A stretch of 64,000 nt of DNA, taken from the NCBI RefSeq assembly GCF_021130785.1, contig NW_025777444.1, positions 1 through 64,000 on the forward strand, in the 5' to 3' direction. This DNA is from Homalodisca vitripennis (taxonomy: Eukaryota > Arthropoda > Insecta > Hemiptera > Cicadellidae). The position numbers and the translations under genes are program-made. This document shows positions 36,816 to 48,479 of the stretch, one piece after another (positions within the stretch are counted from its first letter, which is position 1; the number at the start of each line of letters is the position of its first letter). The notes beneath the pieces were generated by a model that was not told the DNA's origin, did not search any database, and was given only the letters and a program-made list of their open reading frames with translations.

Positions 36816-37266
36816 TACCAATATATTAGGACCAAATTTGTAACCCTTGAGGATAACCTACGTCATAATTCACTTCTGTACAACTGACAATCATAATGTA
36901 GTATTTATCTGCAGTATTCGTTTGGTTGCAGTTTTGCTTTACCGGGGTTATGGCTACTAATGAAATGTAACCAAGTAAAACCTTTGAACAGCCGCCATTT
37001 TGTACTGGATCAATCTTTTTGAGTGCGGTTTGCGGCATTAAACTCTGCTAGATAAGCCGTTTAAAATGATGTGCATATTGACCTATGCTTCTATTTAAGA
37101 TTTCCTTCTGACTCCTTGCGGGACGTCCCCATGATATTACAGAAAACTGATAGTTCCTTCAAAAAGTAGATTTTTAGGTTTAGTATTGATGTACCAAATC
37201 TTGTTCATTTATCTGTTATAGTTTAGAAAATATTATACCAGTGCAGGACTTTATGTACACCCTGTA
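36813..37266 (-). repeat. Right terminal inverted repeat of the long-TIR mariner element
   Basis: Inverted copy of 35366-35821. Its inner edge (ACCAATATATTAGGACC) directly abuts the truncated transposase frame (VRAYLNTV). Confidence 0.9.
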
Positions 37267-38600
37267 TACGTTTGTTTATCACTCGATATTAAGGTCATAT
37301 CAGATTTGAATCCTAATTATCGAGAACGTTGTATTCATCAATGTTATTGCGAAACATATAATTCGACAACCATGGAGATAACGTAACTCGAATAAGTACT
37401 TCAAATGTATATTAGCTCTAAGTTTATTTTCATTTTTGAATTGTTTTAAAACAGTTATTAGAGGAGATAGAAGTACGTGTTATTTAAAAAAATAAGGTTT
37501 ACAGACAATGTTTGTTACATTTTATTATTTAAATTATTTTCAGTTCCTAACTTGTTATTAGAGGTGACGTCAGTGTTACTTCACATTAACAGTTATTACA
37601 AAACCACTTTTAAAATACGCACTGTATTCCACTAACTAAAAGAATTTATAATGATAATCGTCACGAAAAACATAAATGTAAAGTTATAACTTTGGCTCCC
37701 ATTAACTTGTACTGAGAAGTGCAATACTTTTGCTATCAGAATCTGGTACACATCATGTACAGCTCCTGAGTCCTTATATTGTCACACTATATTCCACTTA
37801 TGTTAATTCTGTAATATTGAAAAAATGAAGTAATTCGCTGAGCTTAGGCCCATCAGTATCACTAATGAGGCTTGAAATATTTCAATGTTTTTTATCTCTT
37901 AGCTCGTCAGATATTCCAGAAAACGAACCGACCTATTGAATTTAAAAATTTGCATGAAGTTTAATTTATATTTGAGTAACACTGTGTTTGATATTAGTAC
38001 ATTATAACTGATGAGATTTGGATGAGCGTCACTGAATATTTTTGCAAAGTTCCTTTAGGTAACCATGATCGAAACGAGAAAATAGATAAATGAATATAGA
38101 ACGAACCTGAATACTACCATGTAAGATTTTAACAAGTAACGCTTTTATTCAAAGAGTAAAAATAAATTATAGTATATCGCAGTGAATTGTAAACGTTGTA
38201 GACAATATGTAACTTTATCGCACTCTTGAGTTTTGGTATCCTCGCTTGCTTTCCAGAAAACTAGTATAAAAGCTTGCAAGAAATTTCTACATAGACAAGA
38301 ATGAGTGATATGATGGTGCATGTCCATGGAATTGGGCTGAGCGCCATAGAAGGTATACTTTTATTTAATTTTCATTTTGTAAAATATATAAATCGACAAC
38401 TCTGTTATTCGTTAAGGATTGGTATAAGTATAATCTGAGGTTTTTGGAACTAAATTATTGACAGACTAATAACCTAATTCTCACGCGTAATAATATTTTG
38501 TCTATTGAACTTTGTAGCTGAATATCTTGCTGTCAAGCTACACCTCATGCTCCTTTTCCTTAAGTAAAATTTATATATTTTTAATAAATACTAGCTCTTT
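37267..38600 (+). repeat. Family R repeat, copy g, right part (module D)
   Basis: Resumes the R copy after the mariner insert. It matches 15255-16560 of copy d along its length: ACAACCATGGAGATAACGTA near 37367, GTACTGAGAAGTGC near 37709, GAGGCTTGAAATATTTCAA near 37867, GCTGAATATCTTGCTGTCAA near 38518. The 60-codon minus frame at 38145-38327 is not conserved in copy d. Confidence 0.75.
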
Positions 38601-39743
38601 CATGCGAGTAATCTAATTAAAATGTAATATAAAGACAAATTGTAAATAATAAAGTAACTTACCTTTGATGATGTTTTATTTTGAAAATTATTACAGATAT
38701 AAGTTGTGGCGATGTACTTCTGACGAGACCACGTTGTCATGATTATAAGTTAACTCAATAAATGGCTAATACTGTTGTGATTTTGTTTTAGGCAAATTTA
38801 CGATTGCTCTTTAAATATGAGTACAACTTCAAGTACTTCGAGTATTCATAGTCTAGTTAGACTTCTAGTCTACTAATATTCACTTTTCCGACTACAGCTG
38901 AAATATTGAGCCAAGATGATGACGCTGCGCGGATAAGTCGACATCAACGTAAAAGGAAGTCAATTTTACAGTGTTTAGTACATTTTTAAGTTCGTAGGCT
39001 AAATACAAAAGAACATTGTAAACATTAGGCCCACCCTCAAAGATATAATTTAAATTCATTGTTATACTATTTTTGCAGCAGCGTGGTAAGACGGTTTATT
39101 TTAACATGTACAAGTAGTGCTGTTAGGTTTTACATGCCACAATTAAACTCATAAGTACAATCTGTGAATTGAGTGTTTATTAGTACAACCACAGGTATAT
39201 CCAACCCTATATTATGTTTTTTTCCATTAATTACAAAGCCTATCACTTAGTAAGCAACGCAATTATTTTTTTTTCTACGTGAGATGTAAAATTTTGTTTT
39301 CTGTATGACTTTTCAATATATCCACATTATATCTCGAAATTGGAATAATAAGCTTTAGAGTTTAAACTCTGCACGCAAATTCAGCAAAGCCTGTTACGTA
39401 ACACGTAACACATTCCACAAATATTATAAAATAATTTCATTAGTTTCTGAATTCATTCATTTTAGGAGTCTGACTTGAACCTCCTCTACTCAGGTTTCAA
39501 GCTACCAAGCATTAATTAATGAAGTCTAAAGTATAGCACCAATTCACAATGCACGATTTCACGAAGAGAAAGAAATATTTTAAAAGTAAATAAATTAAAT
39601 TTCTAGCGTCGATAGCGCTATACACCCATCCACTGCGGTCTACATTCCGAGCTACTGTGAAATTAAAATGGACATGTTGTGACATTGAGGGGTTATTCCC
39701 ATTAATGCTTCAGGGCTTAGTGTGGTGAGGGATAAGAACTCAC
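38601..39743. other. AT-rich stretch, becoming GC-richer towards a possible exon
   Basis: No element recognised. If the exon at 39744-39797 is real, this is the start of its first intron. No acceptor and second exon could be identified with confidence on the minus strand. Confidence 0.4.
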
Positions 39744-39797
39744 CAGAGCAGCGTTGATGAGTAATAGTAACAAGAGCAGGACAACAATTAAGACCAT
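39744..39797 (-). CDS. Possible first coding exon: signal peptide followed by consensus splice donor
   Basis: Minus strand, ATG at 39797. The 18 codons read MVLIVVLLLLLLLINAAL, a textbook secretory signal peptide core with small residues (NAA) where signal peptidase would cut. The last codon CTG is followed at once by GTGAGT (39743-39738), the consensus 5' splice site, giving a phase-0 intron. The surroundings (about 39600-39960) are GC-richer, are not part of family R or any transposon seen here, and contain a pyrimidine-rich stretch (TCTCTCTCTCGCTACCC) that would be 5' untranslated leader. A second ATG lies 4 nt upstream in another frame (39801) and would give MYGLNCCPALV, which is less exon-like. 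No downstream exon is visible, so the gene is unidentified. Chance or a transposon origin cannot be excluded. Confidence 0.4.
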
Positions 39798-40559
39798 ACA
39801 TTTTGGACTTTGAAGAAGACGTGCTGACAAACAGAGAGACGGGTAGCGAGAGAGAGATTTCTAAACCAGACTCGTTTGTTCGTGAAAATCCCATTTCATA
39901 CCGTTATTCTAAGCTCTGTACTTTCCATCTTGTCTGAACTCAGACTACAAATCCAAGTGTCCACCGACCTAACATACAGAAAAGAAAAATAACACGATCT
40001 CCTAAATAATGTTTTAATATAGTAAAATTTGATCAGAATTACGGTTTAGAACTGCAACGTGAAACCATTAGACCAATAATTGGAGTACGGTTAACGTATG
40101 CATTCTTTCCAGCAGATAGTTTGCCGTTTTCTCTTGTAAATTAATCAGGATTTATATCTCCGTCAATGTTTTTCTTCCCAAATAGTATTACATTTCAAGT
40201 TTGCTAACTAATAGTTGCAATAATGCCAAATGCATTTGTTTTATAATTTTATATTAAGTTGTATTAGATGTAATTATATATTCGTAGCTGAGTTATAGTT
40301 TTGTGATTACAATTCCTAGGCGAGGGAACATTCGGGTACACTTAAATTCCAGTAAACTACTTTTCTTAACGTTATCACAGAAATATTATATATTCACTAG
40401 TTACAAAACTGTTTACTAATAACAATGCAAGGTTCTAACCTCAGTTTTCAACAACAACTACTGACGAAGCAGATATTTATTTAATGTCCAATGTTACCTA
40501 TCCTGCATTACCGGTCAAGGCGTTTAAAATTAATTGAAATTCCATTTAATGTAACTTTA
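39798..40559. other. Possible 5' leader and promoter of the minus-strand exon, then AT-rich DNA
   Basis: 39800 to about 39960 is GC-richer than its surroundings and would hold the leader and start site of the putative gene. No TATA box at a convincing distance was found. 39970-40559 is AT-rich and featureless. Confidence 0.3.
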
Positions 40560-43500
40560 CTACCTTTCAAATTTTATTTAGGGGCAGTTTATACATCCTA
40601 GTTTTAGTGACAGATCACCGGAACAGATAAATTTAGTGACAAAACTATTAATAAATAAACAAAATTCAAATAACTGTTGTTATTTGGTTGAGTGTTTTGT
40701 CTAAGTTTATTGAGGTTGTCAAAACCTGCTTCTAAATCTGCAAAACTTATGTTTTTAGCTGTTTATATAATCCGCTCTGTACCCAAAGAATACAGGGAGA
40801 ATCGTTTTGTAATTTGATGTATTTATGGATTAAAACAGAGTGGAATCGGACCTGATTACGTAATTGATATAAAATCAAAATTAGTATAAGAGAAGCATCT
40901 TCTTACTTATGTCAAACAGCCTTCGTTTGGACATATTTTATGGACTAAATATTGAAAGTTAAGTTACATTAATGTATGCTATCTGAATAATAATATCGGT
41001 GCTCAATTAAATCATTTCAAACAGTTTAAATTAAATATTAGACAAAAACGTAAAGTGTAGTTTTTAAAAGATAAATATTCTATAACTTTTACCTTTACTA
41101 ATTTAGTTACTGAATTGTACACTAGAACTCTCTCCTGTCGAGGGTTTCATAACTCACTTTCTTATTGGACTCCATTATGGCTTTTATAAATAAAAAAATG
41201 TTCGCATTAAAATAATTTTATAATTTTCTTTTCGATACAGTACTGCACCTTCTCATCTATTAGGCACACGCTAAAGAAATATTAAATATTTAACTGTCTT
41301 GGTAGTATGTGTTTACCGACTCGGCTATTCCACGTAAAGGGTCAGAGTTTGAGTTCCGAATCGGACGAGCTATTCACTAACAATTGTCTTAATATACACG
41401 GTGCTAGTTATGAATGAAAATTTCAATATTCTGAGTCATCCATTTTTATAACTTAACTAGTGAACTATTTTTATAGTAATCATATTTTAAAGTATACCGT
41501 ATTGTAGACTATTTGATTTAAATATTCCAAAGAAAATAACTTAATAGAAGTGGTTTCTTAATAAAAAGAGAGAATGCATTAGGTGAAAGACTTATGTCCT
41601 GTGCAGATATGGACAAAGGGCTCTTTAAGCACAAAATCAGGTATATAACAGCTTATTATTTTAAACTTCTCTAATATGTTTATAGTGATACTGAGAAAAA
41701 TACCTTATCTATGTTTTATTATGAAACATAGTAAATCTTTTTTACATTCAAACAATAAAAATATCTATGGCGTAACGTGCACAGTAAAAATGAAATAATT
41801 ATTCTATAAAGTACAGGAGAGTAATCAATGTCAACTATGCAATAAGTATGGAAAGTTATAGTTATACTAGTGTAACTAACCTATTAGCGTTACGGTAGTG
41901 GTTGGAACATTGCACAATGGTTAAGAAGGTAGTTATAGCTTTCATTTTTTCAATCCTAATCAGGAGTTAATAATTACAAAAGAAATCTCAATGAAATATT
42001 TAAAAATCAAATGAAATACATTTAATTTTACTTTCCACTCATTTAAAAAAAAAACTGATTGTTTTAAATTCAATTATAAAAATTGTATTTTGCTTCCCCT
42101 AAGAAATTATACAATTGCAGTTTAAATGTACAATGTAAGGCGAAACAGTTTCTATTTAGTTATAACGCGTTTACAATTAACAGGGTTTTTACAATGACGA
42201 AGATTATCTTGATAAACAAATAACTTTCGGGTATTTTGAGAGCTAAAGAAGAACTTGAGATTTATGTTTTTCTAAATCTTTTCAGTACTCTAAGCGTACA
42301 GAAAAAATCAGTTTACAATCATTTCTAACACATCGTCCAATCTTTATACTATCATTTCATACATATCTGATAAAAAGTGTAAAGATTTCTTGGAGAATTA
42401 TTTACTTAAATCTGTCTGAGAGATATCACTCTGGCATTTAATAGCAGTGCAATTTTGAAAATAATTTAAAATAAGCGACTGCTAGTTGACAAGAATAAAA
42501 ATAATATCTTAATAAAATTTAATTGTTTACACTTAATAAAACAATAACTGTATTATACAGAGTTTAGGAAAAATATGGTTTGTAGTTGTTGATTTCCGAT
42601 TAGTTACTGAAACCATCACCATAGCTCTGAAGTTAACCTACACAGACATTCAGAACTATTTTTAATTTCGCCTGTTTGTTTCTTGTCGTAGTACAAACTT
42701 TGTTACTAAACATTTAGTCTCGTAAACTAAAGTACATTTTTAATAAAAATATTTAAAAACATAAAACGTAATTGAGAGTAACTTTGTACCTATTAGTTGA
42801 GAATAAAACAGATAATAATTATTTTTTATTATAAATATTAATTGGAAATGTACTACTCTATAAGTTATTAATGTTAAGAATCACGTAATATAAGATTACT
42901 ATGTAGGCCTACAATGCTGCTTAATTATGTAACAAACAGCTTGTATTACTAAGTCCCTCATAGAGAGGCTGACGCTAAACTTCTAGACGAAACGTTGAGA
43001 GCCTCTTTGGGCATAACAAGTTGCAGGAACAACATTAAATCGCTACTAATGACGTCATGGAAACAGCAATATTTTAAATACAACTGTGGGATTCTTATCT
43101 TAAGTTAAGAACTTTTAATTCATTATAAAAGAGGTGGAAATAGTAGGTTTAGTTTTAAGAGCGTAAACGTTTTAAAATAAACAATTTCGTGTTTTTTTAA
43201 TTTTTCACAATTTAGTTTATAATAATTTTTTAGAAATTAAATTTTTGCTTTAATTTATAACTATTCAAAGTATTTGACATCCGATTTTAAGCGATTAATA
43301 ATCACAGCAAAAACAATAAATCAGTCCCTATATAATGGGCGTTTACCATTACAAGAATTTTAATCTGAAAGGACTTTACACGATGATTTTATTATCTAGT
43401 TTAGTTGTGATCTTTATGAAAACATAATTAAGGTATGTTTTGTGGTCAGACAGAAAAAAATTGATATTTGCTGTCTTGAACCTTTTCAGTACTCTAAGTG

Positions 43501-43740
43501 TACAGAAGGAATCAGTTTACAATCCTTTTTCATAATATAATTTACAAATGATTTAAGATCCGTTCATACATATTCGATAAACAGTGTAAAGATTACTAAC
43601 AGAATAATTTACCTTAAGATGTATAAGAGATATTTTTTAGCATTTTACAGTAGGGTTAATATTTAAGTTTAATAGTAATGAGTGAATTCTAACTGACTAG
43701 GAATTAACGTTTATATCAACAATTCATATATCATAATCAA
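40560..43740 (+). repeat. Family R repeat, copies h (second-subfamily B, then long B and C, then another B)
   Basis: 40560-41180 carries TGTACCCAAAGAATACAGGG (about 40779), second-subfamily module B. 41250-41400 is a SINE-like segment. 41530-42050 matches the leader of copy e (ATAAAAAGAGAG, CTCTAATATGTTTATAGTG). Module B follows with CAGTACTCTAAGCGTACAG (about 42283), then module C with CTTCTAGACGAAACGTTGAG (about 42979). A further module B with CAGTACTCTAAGTGTACAG (about 43487) ends near 43720. Module A is largely missing. Confidence 0.7.
41270..41400 (+). mobile_element. Possible tRNA-derived SINE relic
   Basis: Contains GGTAGTATGTGTTTACCGAC, then GGGTCAGAGTTTGAGTTCC and GAATCGGACGAGC, which recall a tRNA T-arm with a weak B-box. 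It ends GTCTTAATATACAC, as does 18540-18555. Diverged and uncertain. Confidence 0.3.
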
Positions 43741-44571
43741 CTAAAAACGATCGTACCTTTTGGGGTCAAAAAGAAAGAGCTTGTGGTTTAGGGTTTAATT
43801 ACTTAATAACATGATATAATAACAGTATTATATAAGTATGAAACTGAGATGAGAAGAATTTGCATATTACAACATTTCTTATTTTGTCATACGGATAAAA
43901 AGATGACTAGCTGAAACACCAGATGATATAATACTGTGAAATGTCATACACATATCTAAGATACGACATATGCATGTAAATGTTGTCCTTACAGTTTGTG
44001 CCTGATAATAAAATCCTAGATGTTTGAGATGTAAGAGATAATACATAACATTGTTTTAGTATGATAATTTTATTATTAAGATTACCATAAAGACTGTTAA
44101 AAGCTGAGACGTCTATTTCACATGTAAAGAAATTTTTACCCTAAAATTATCCACATGTTTTGTATTAAAATTATTTTTTCAAACATTTAGAAATCATTTG
44201 CGTTGTACTCAGGATTTTTAAATATTTATTTATTCAACAATTTTCTCGTTTTCATCATGGTATCACCAATTTAAACGTTTCAACCGAACTGGTCAGCTAA
44301 ATCTCATGGAGTGACAGCACTGTAATTGGACTGGATATTGCCTTTATAGAAATTAGTTTCGTGCAAATTTCAGGTCTATGGGTTTGGTCGTTCAATATAT
44401 TTTGTGAAAGTTCAGACATGCATACATTATATTCGTCTAGATCTCAAGTGTTTTTAGATTTCCCTACGTAAACTAAACATTTTTGTATAAACGTTCTCGG
44501 AAAATCTAATATTACTAGTATCATCACACATACTACTTTTAGTCATAGGAAATGAAAAGATACAATACTAA
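43741..44571. other. AT-rich spacer, nothing firmly recognised
   Basis: 44260-44420 (ACTGGTCAGCTAAATCTC, GGTCTATGGGTTTGG) looks like an interspersed repeat, but no partner was found in the window. Confidence 0.4.
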
Positions 44572-44840
44572 TTATTCAGTGCTTAGCTGAGTAGTTTGTG
44601 AGAAAAGGATAAAATAAGAAGAGTTTTTACTATGCAATTTCCTATATGGTTTAACACTTTAAATGTAAACAAATTCAAAGTCGTATTTCATTCAATAAAA
44701 GCGTTGTTGCACTGTCATAAAACAACGTTGTAATAAAAACAAGACAGTAGATTCAATTGAACAGACACTTTCAACTAATAAAAGTTCTTTCAACTAAATA
44801 GAAATCGTACTTTAACAATTTCAGTATTTGTGTATTTTTT

Positions 44841-45043
44841 AAAATTTTTTTAAAAGGAGAAGCCGATCCCATTTAAGACTTATTCTGCCCGCCCTCATGG
44901 TCCACTGGCCTGTGCAATGATTTTGTCAACCGGCCGGCGTAAGGGGGAGAGTCGATACAGTAAAAGGTATTTGGTAGTGATTAAAAGTGCAACGGTCACC
45001 GGCAGGATTAGAAACCTGCGCTATCTCTAACTCACACTGAAAG
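44841..45043 (-). mobile_element. tRNA-derived SINE, 5'-truncated (left arm, outer)
   Basis: Minus-strand copy with B-box text GGTTTCTAATCCTGC, GTGACCGTTGCACTTTTA, CTGTATCGACTCTCCCCCTT, a CACAGGCCAGTGG block and the end GGGATCGGCTTCTCCTTTTA. The A-box half of the tRNA head is missing. It is the inverted partner of 50277-50477. Confidence 0.8.
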
Positions 45044-45699
45044 TTCTACGTCTATTTGTAAGCTTAAATGAAAGATTATATTACTTTATTTCAAAAAAAC
45101 TAAATTTTAAAAATTATGTTATAATTTTCAACACTTAATAATAAGTGTACGATTCAATTTACGAGACTATTAGAAACATATTTTATTTTACATATTTTTT
45201 TTATTTTTACGTTAAAAATATCATATGATTTTTTATTGTTGTACTTTTATTAATTGATTTATGGCAGAATTTTTTTTTTATCTTGGAAAAATTATCAATT
45301 AGTATTAATAATTTATCCAAACAAAGATTCACTGTACTCACAAAAACTAAACGAAGATACTTTTACTTATAATTATTTAATACGAATATATCCTCTGAAA
45401 TATTGTTAAGAACGGTTTATTATATTTTGCTATGAAACAATTATTTTGAAAAAAATATTTTATTTATAGTAGAAATGTAATATTTAAATATGATATGTAA
45501 TACAACAATAAGTTGTTTCTATCACTGTATCACTTCCTTATCGTTTCTCTTGTGAAATGGACGAGTGCTCTAGTTGTAATCTCAGCAACTACTAGAATAA
45601 ATTAAAAGATACAAACCATATTTTTTCTTCAAATCTTCACAATACCGTTTTTATACTTGTTGAATTTAACAATTAAAATGTAAATTAAGTTACGAAACT

Positions 45700-46900
45700 T
45701 CAATCCTAAGTCAACCAGCATTCACTAATTTTAATGTTTTTTTAAATATTCACCCTGTTACATAATTCCAGAAAGATGACTCTTAGACACCTTTAAGAAA
45801 ATAATTATTTAAATAATCTTTACACTTCTTTATCAAATATTTATTAAGGGATCTTAAATTATTTTTAAAGTTTTGGAAACACATTCTAAAATGTATGATT
45901 TCTGTACACTTAAACACTAAAGGATTCGTAACCCAAAGTTACAGGTTTTGTTTTTTTATTTTTGTACACAAACATACTAACGTTAATATTTGATTATAAT
46001 AATCGTTGCGAAATGAATAGATTATTCCAAAATCCTTAAAAGATTAAAATTATGTTAATTGTAAACGCTTTATGCTTCAATTAAACTGTTTTACTCTTGT
46101 TTAACGTAATTAATTAAACTATCTAAAACTAGCATGTAAACTGCTTTAGGTAAGAATAGTTAGAGCCAAAACTATGATTTAAAAAATAATCAAAGTAACT
46201 CATCTATAAGTCCTTGTCTCCATTCTCGTCTTCGGCCTCGTACTCCTGGTGAAGATTTCCTGACGCGTTTCTGCGTGTTGAACGACTTTGAACGTTAAAC
46301 TGAACTGTAACAAATGTCCTTGCCTTTATCAAGATTTGTCGTTGCACATGTCCCTAGACTTACATTCCCAACCCAGCGTAATAGGAGTTCAAAGAATTAT
46401 CTAAATAAACACTTTTGAATTTATCGAACACTTTCAAATAATTGTACTTTGCTGTTTTCCATGGGATTTAATATATAATCTGATGTCTATGTTTCACCTG
46501 TTTCTTACTTTTCTGGATACCTTCACTTGCGTTACGACTAATACTATGATTATACCGATTCTTGTTATCAGATTTACCCTTACACATATATACTAAAGAC
46601 ATAAACATCTTCCATTGCCCGCCTTAGAGTACTGTGATAATTATCATAATTTAAATAAAAAATTCAGGCACACTATTCGCTATGCCATGTTTTTGCTTAT
46701 TAGTATATCTGCATCTAATATGACCCACGTAGATTTGTTCTGTTTTTTGCTTTGATGTATCTAAATCAAGTAATCTACATTCGGTCCATTTAAAATTGAA
46801 TTCTAAAGTTCTTTAGGGCAAAAAAAAAGTCACTAAATTTAAAAGTTATCAAATAAGCAATCAATTATTTAAAAACGGGTTAGTGGTTGAGAATTCAATA
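45700..46900 (-). repeat. Family R repeat, copy i (left arm, inverted)
   Basis: The only minus-oriented R copy, because it lies in the left arm of the palindrome. Read on the minus strand it contains the CCATGGAAAACAGC box (about 46451-46464), CACCAGGAGTACGAGGCCG near 46240, AAGGACTTATAGATGAGTTA near 46205, and a module B with TAAGTGTACAGAAATCATA near 45905. Confidence 0.8.
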
Positions 46901-47027
46901 TTGTTTTACTTAATTTCGAACAGTTTGTTTGTAATTATTAAATCATGTCCAGGACTAATTAAATATTAGTCTGAAACTATTATCATAACAAGTCTGTAAT
47001 GTTCAAACCACTGCAAGAACATTTGGG

Positions 47028-47260
47028 AGTGCCGATGGCCGAGTGGTCTAAGACGTTGGACTTAGGGTCTGATTTAGAGATAGCACAGGTTCAAATCCTG
47101 TCTGTGGACCCTTGCACTTTTTTATTAGTACCACCGACCTTGTACCGTATCGACTCTCCCCCTTATTCTGTTTTAATAAGATCCTCGCACAGGCCACTGG
47201 CTGATGAGGACGGGTAGAATAAGGCTTAGAAGGGGATCGGCTCCTCCTTAAAAAAAAAAC
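47028..47260 (+). mobile_element. tRNA-Leu-derived SINE, full-length (left arm, inner)
   Basis: Head (47028 to about 47110) resembles tRNA-Leu. It has A-box TGGCCGAGTGG (47036-47046), an anticodon arm TTGGA-CTTAGGG-TCTGA with TAG in the anticodon position (47063-47065), a long variable arm and B-box GGTTCAAATCC (47088-47098). The acceptor arms do not pair (GTGCCGA against CTGTGGA), so this is not a working tRNA. The body carries GTATCGACTCTCCCCCTTA and CGCACAGGCCACTGGCTGAT, and the 3' end GGGGATCGGCTCCTCCTT is followed by an A tail. The internal pol III promoter boxes are intact. The overlapping 72-codon frame is a by-product. Confidence 0.88.
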
Positions 47261-47302
47261 TAATAGGGTGTCCTTTAATTAATTAATAAATAAAATATAT
47301 TA

Positions 47303-48041
47303 AAATACTATAATACACAACCCAGTAATTTATGATAATGTCGGGTGCCTATATAAATGTCTATTTAATAAAACATAAAATAATATGGATAGGTACGCCA
47401 TAGTGTTGAGCGTGTTATAATCCATTAATATTGGGGAATAACATCAGTGAATTTATTATAAAGTAAATTTATTAAAGTTCCTTATAGGAATCTTTTTGGA
47501 AATAAAATTTTCTTTTCTTACAGTAGTCATATACTGATTTGTCTATTCTGTGGCGAAATTAGTGTGTATACTCAAGACTATTACACCAATGCTCTTATTG
47601 AAACCTACATTAGTCAAATTTTCGTCAAATTGTAAAACCATAGCATCAGCAAGTAACGGTGCACCTGTCACTCATTTATAAATCTTTCCTATTTATGAAA
47701 TATTTCTCCCTTACCATATTCCACTGAAAAAAGCAATAACAATTGCAAATCTCAGTATAAAATTAAAAATCACAGACTATTCTAATGGTGTAAATAGTTT
47801 AAAGTATTATATAAAAAAGGTAGTGAAAAAGATTTGCCTGAATATTATCATTTATAATGGTGCTTTTGTGTTGGCTCATGATAGTTAAATTAATTCATAT
47901 GTTACGATTGGAATTTTAAGCGACTTTTTCAAAGTAGCGAAAGTAAAAACTATGAAATTATTTATAAAACTAGATTTTATTACTTTATTTTGAAATATAA
48001 AAACACGTTTAGTTGTTATCAGGGGCACTAGAGGACCTATT
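47303..48041. other. Spacer of the palindrome, unique AT-rich DNA
   Basis: Not repeated elsewhere in the window by eye. No open frame of note and no element ends at its edges. The arms close to either side at AAAATATATT (left) and AATATATTTT (right). Confidence 0.6.
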
Positions 48042-48086
48042 TCAATATATTTTATGTATTAATTAATTAAAGGACAACCCTATTAG

Positions 48087-48315
48087 TTTTTTTTTAAGGA
48101 GAAAACGATCCCCTTCTAAGCCTTATTCTACCCGTCCTCATCAGCCAATGGCCTGTGCGAGGATCTTATTAAACAGAATAAGGGGGAGAGTCGATACAGT
48201 ACAAGTTCGATGGTACTAATAAAATGTGCAAGGGTCACAGACAGGATTTGAACCTGTGCTATCTCTAAATCAGACCCTAAGTCCAACGTCTTAGACCACT
48301 CGGCCATCGGCACTC
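48087..48315 (-). mobile_element. tRNA-Leu-derived SINE, full-length (right arm, inner)
   Basis: Inverted partner of 47028-47260 with the same A-box, TAG anticodon position and B-box (GGTTCAAATCCTGTC). It differs mainly in the segment after the head (GACCCTTGCACATTTTATTA) and a few other positions. The two inner SINEs point their A tails at the spacer. Confidence 0.87.
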
Positions 48316-48479
48316 CCAAATGTTCTTGCAGTGGTTTGAACATTACAGACTTGTTATGATAATAGTTTCAGACTATATTTAATTAGTCCTGTACATGATT
48401 TAATAATTACAAACAAACTGTTTGAAAATTAAGTGAAACAATATTGAATTCTCAACCACTAACCCGTTTTTAAATAATT

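Larger units (their letters stand above)
35366..37266 (+). mobile_element. Tc1/mariner-superfamily transposon with long (about 455 bp) terminal inverted repeats
   Basis: Ends read TACAGGGTGTACATAAAG, with TA on both outer sides (35364-35365 and 37267-37268), as expected for TA target duplication. The left arm (35366 to about 35821) and right arm (about 36813 to 37266) are near-identical inverted copies, differing at a few positions. Between them lies a broken transposase. The right arm begins where the C-terminal third of the transposase should be. Flanking R sequence can be joined across the insertion by comparison with copy d (15200-15265). Confidence 0.92.

Noticed and set aside
35594..37038. 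Two near-identical 70-codon open frames, one on each strand
   Set aside because: They lie in the two terminal inverted repeats of the mariner element. Their similarity comes from the repeat and not from protein constraint.
47028..47110. Functional tRNA-Leu(TAG) gene
   Set aside because: The D, anticodon and T arms look tRNA-like, but the acceptor strands GTGCCGA and CTGTGGA do not pair and a SINE body with an A tail follows. It is the head of a SINE.
46999..48343. Paired open frames of 72 and 71 codons (46999-47217 and 48128-48343)
   Set aside because: They are the same SINE copy in the two arms of the palindrome; the frames read through tRNA-derived sequence and are not genes.
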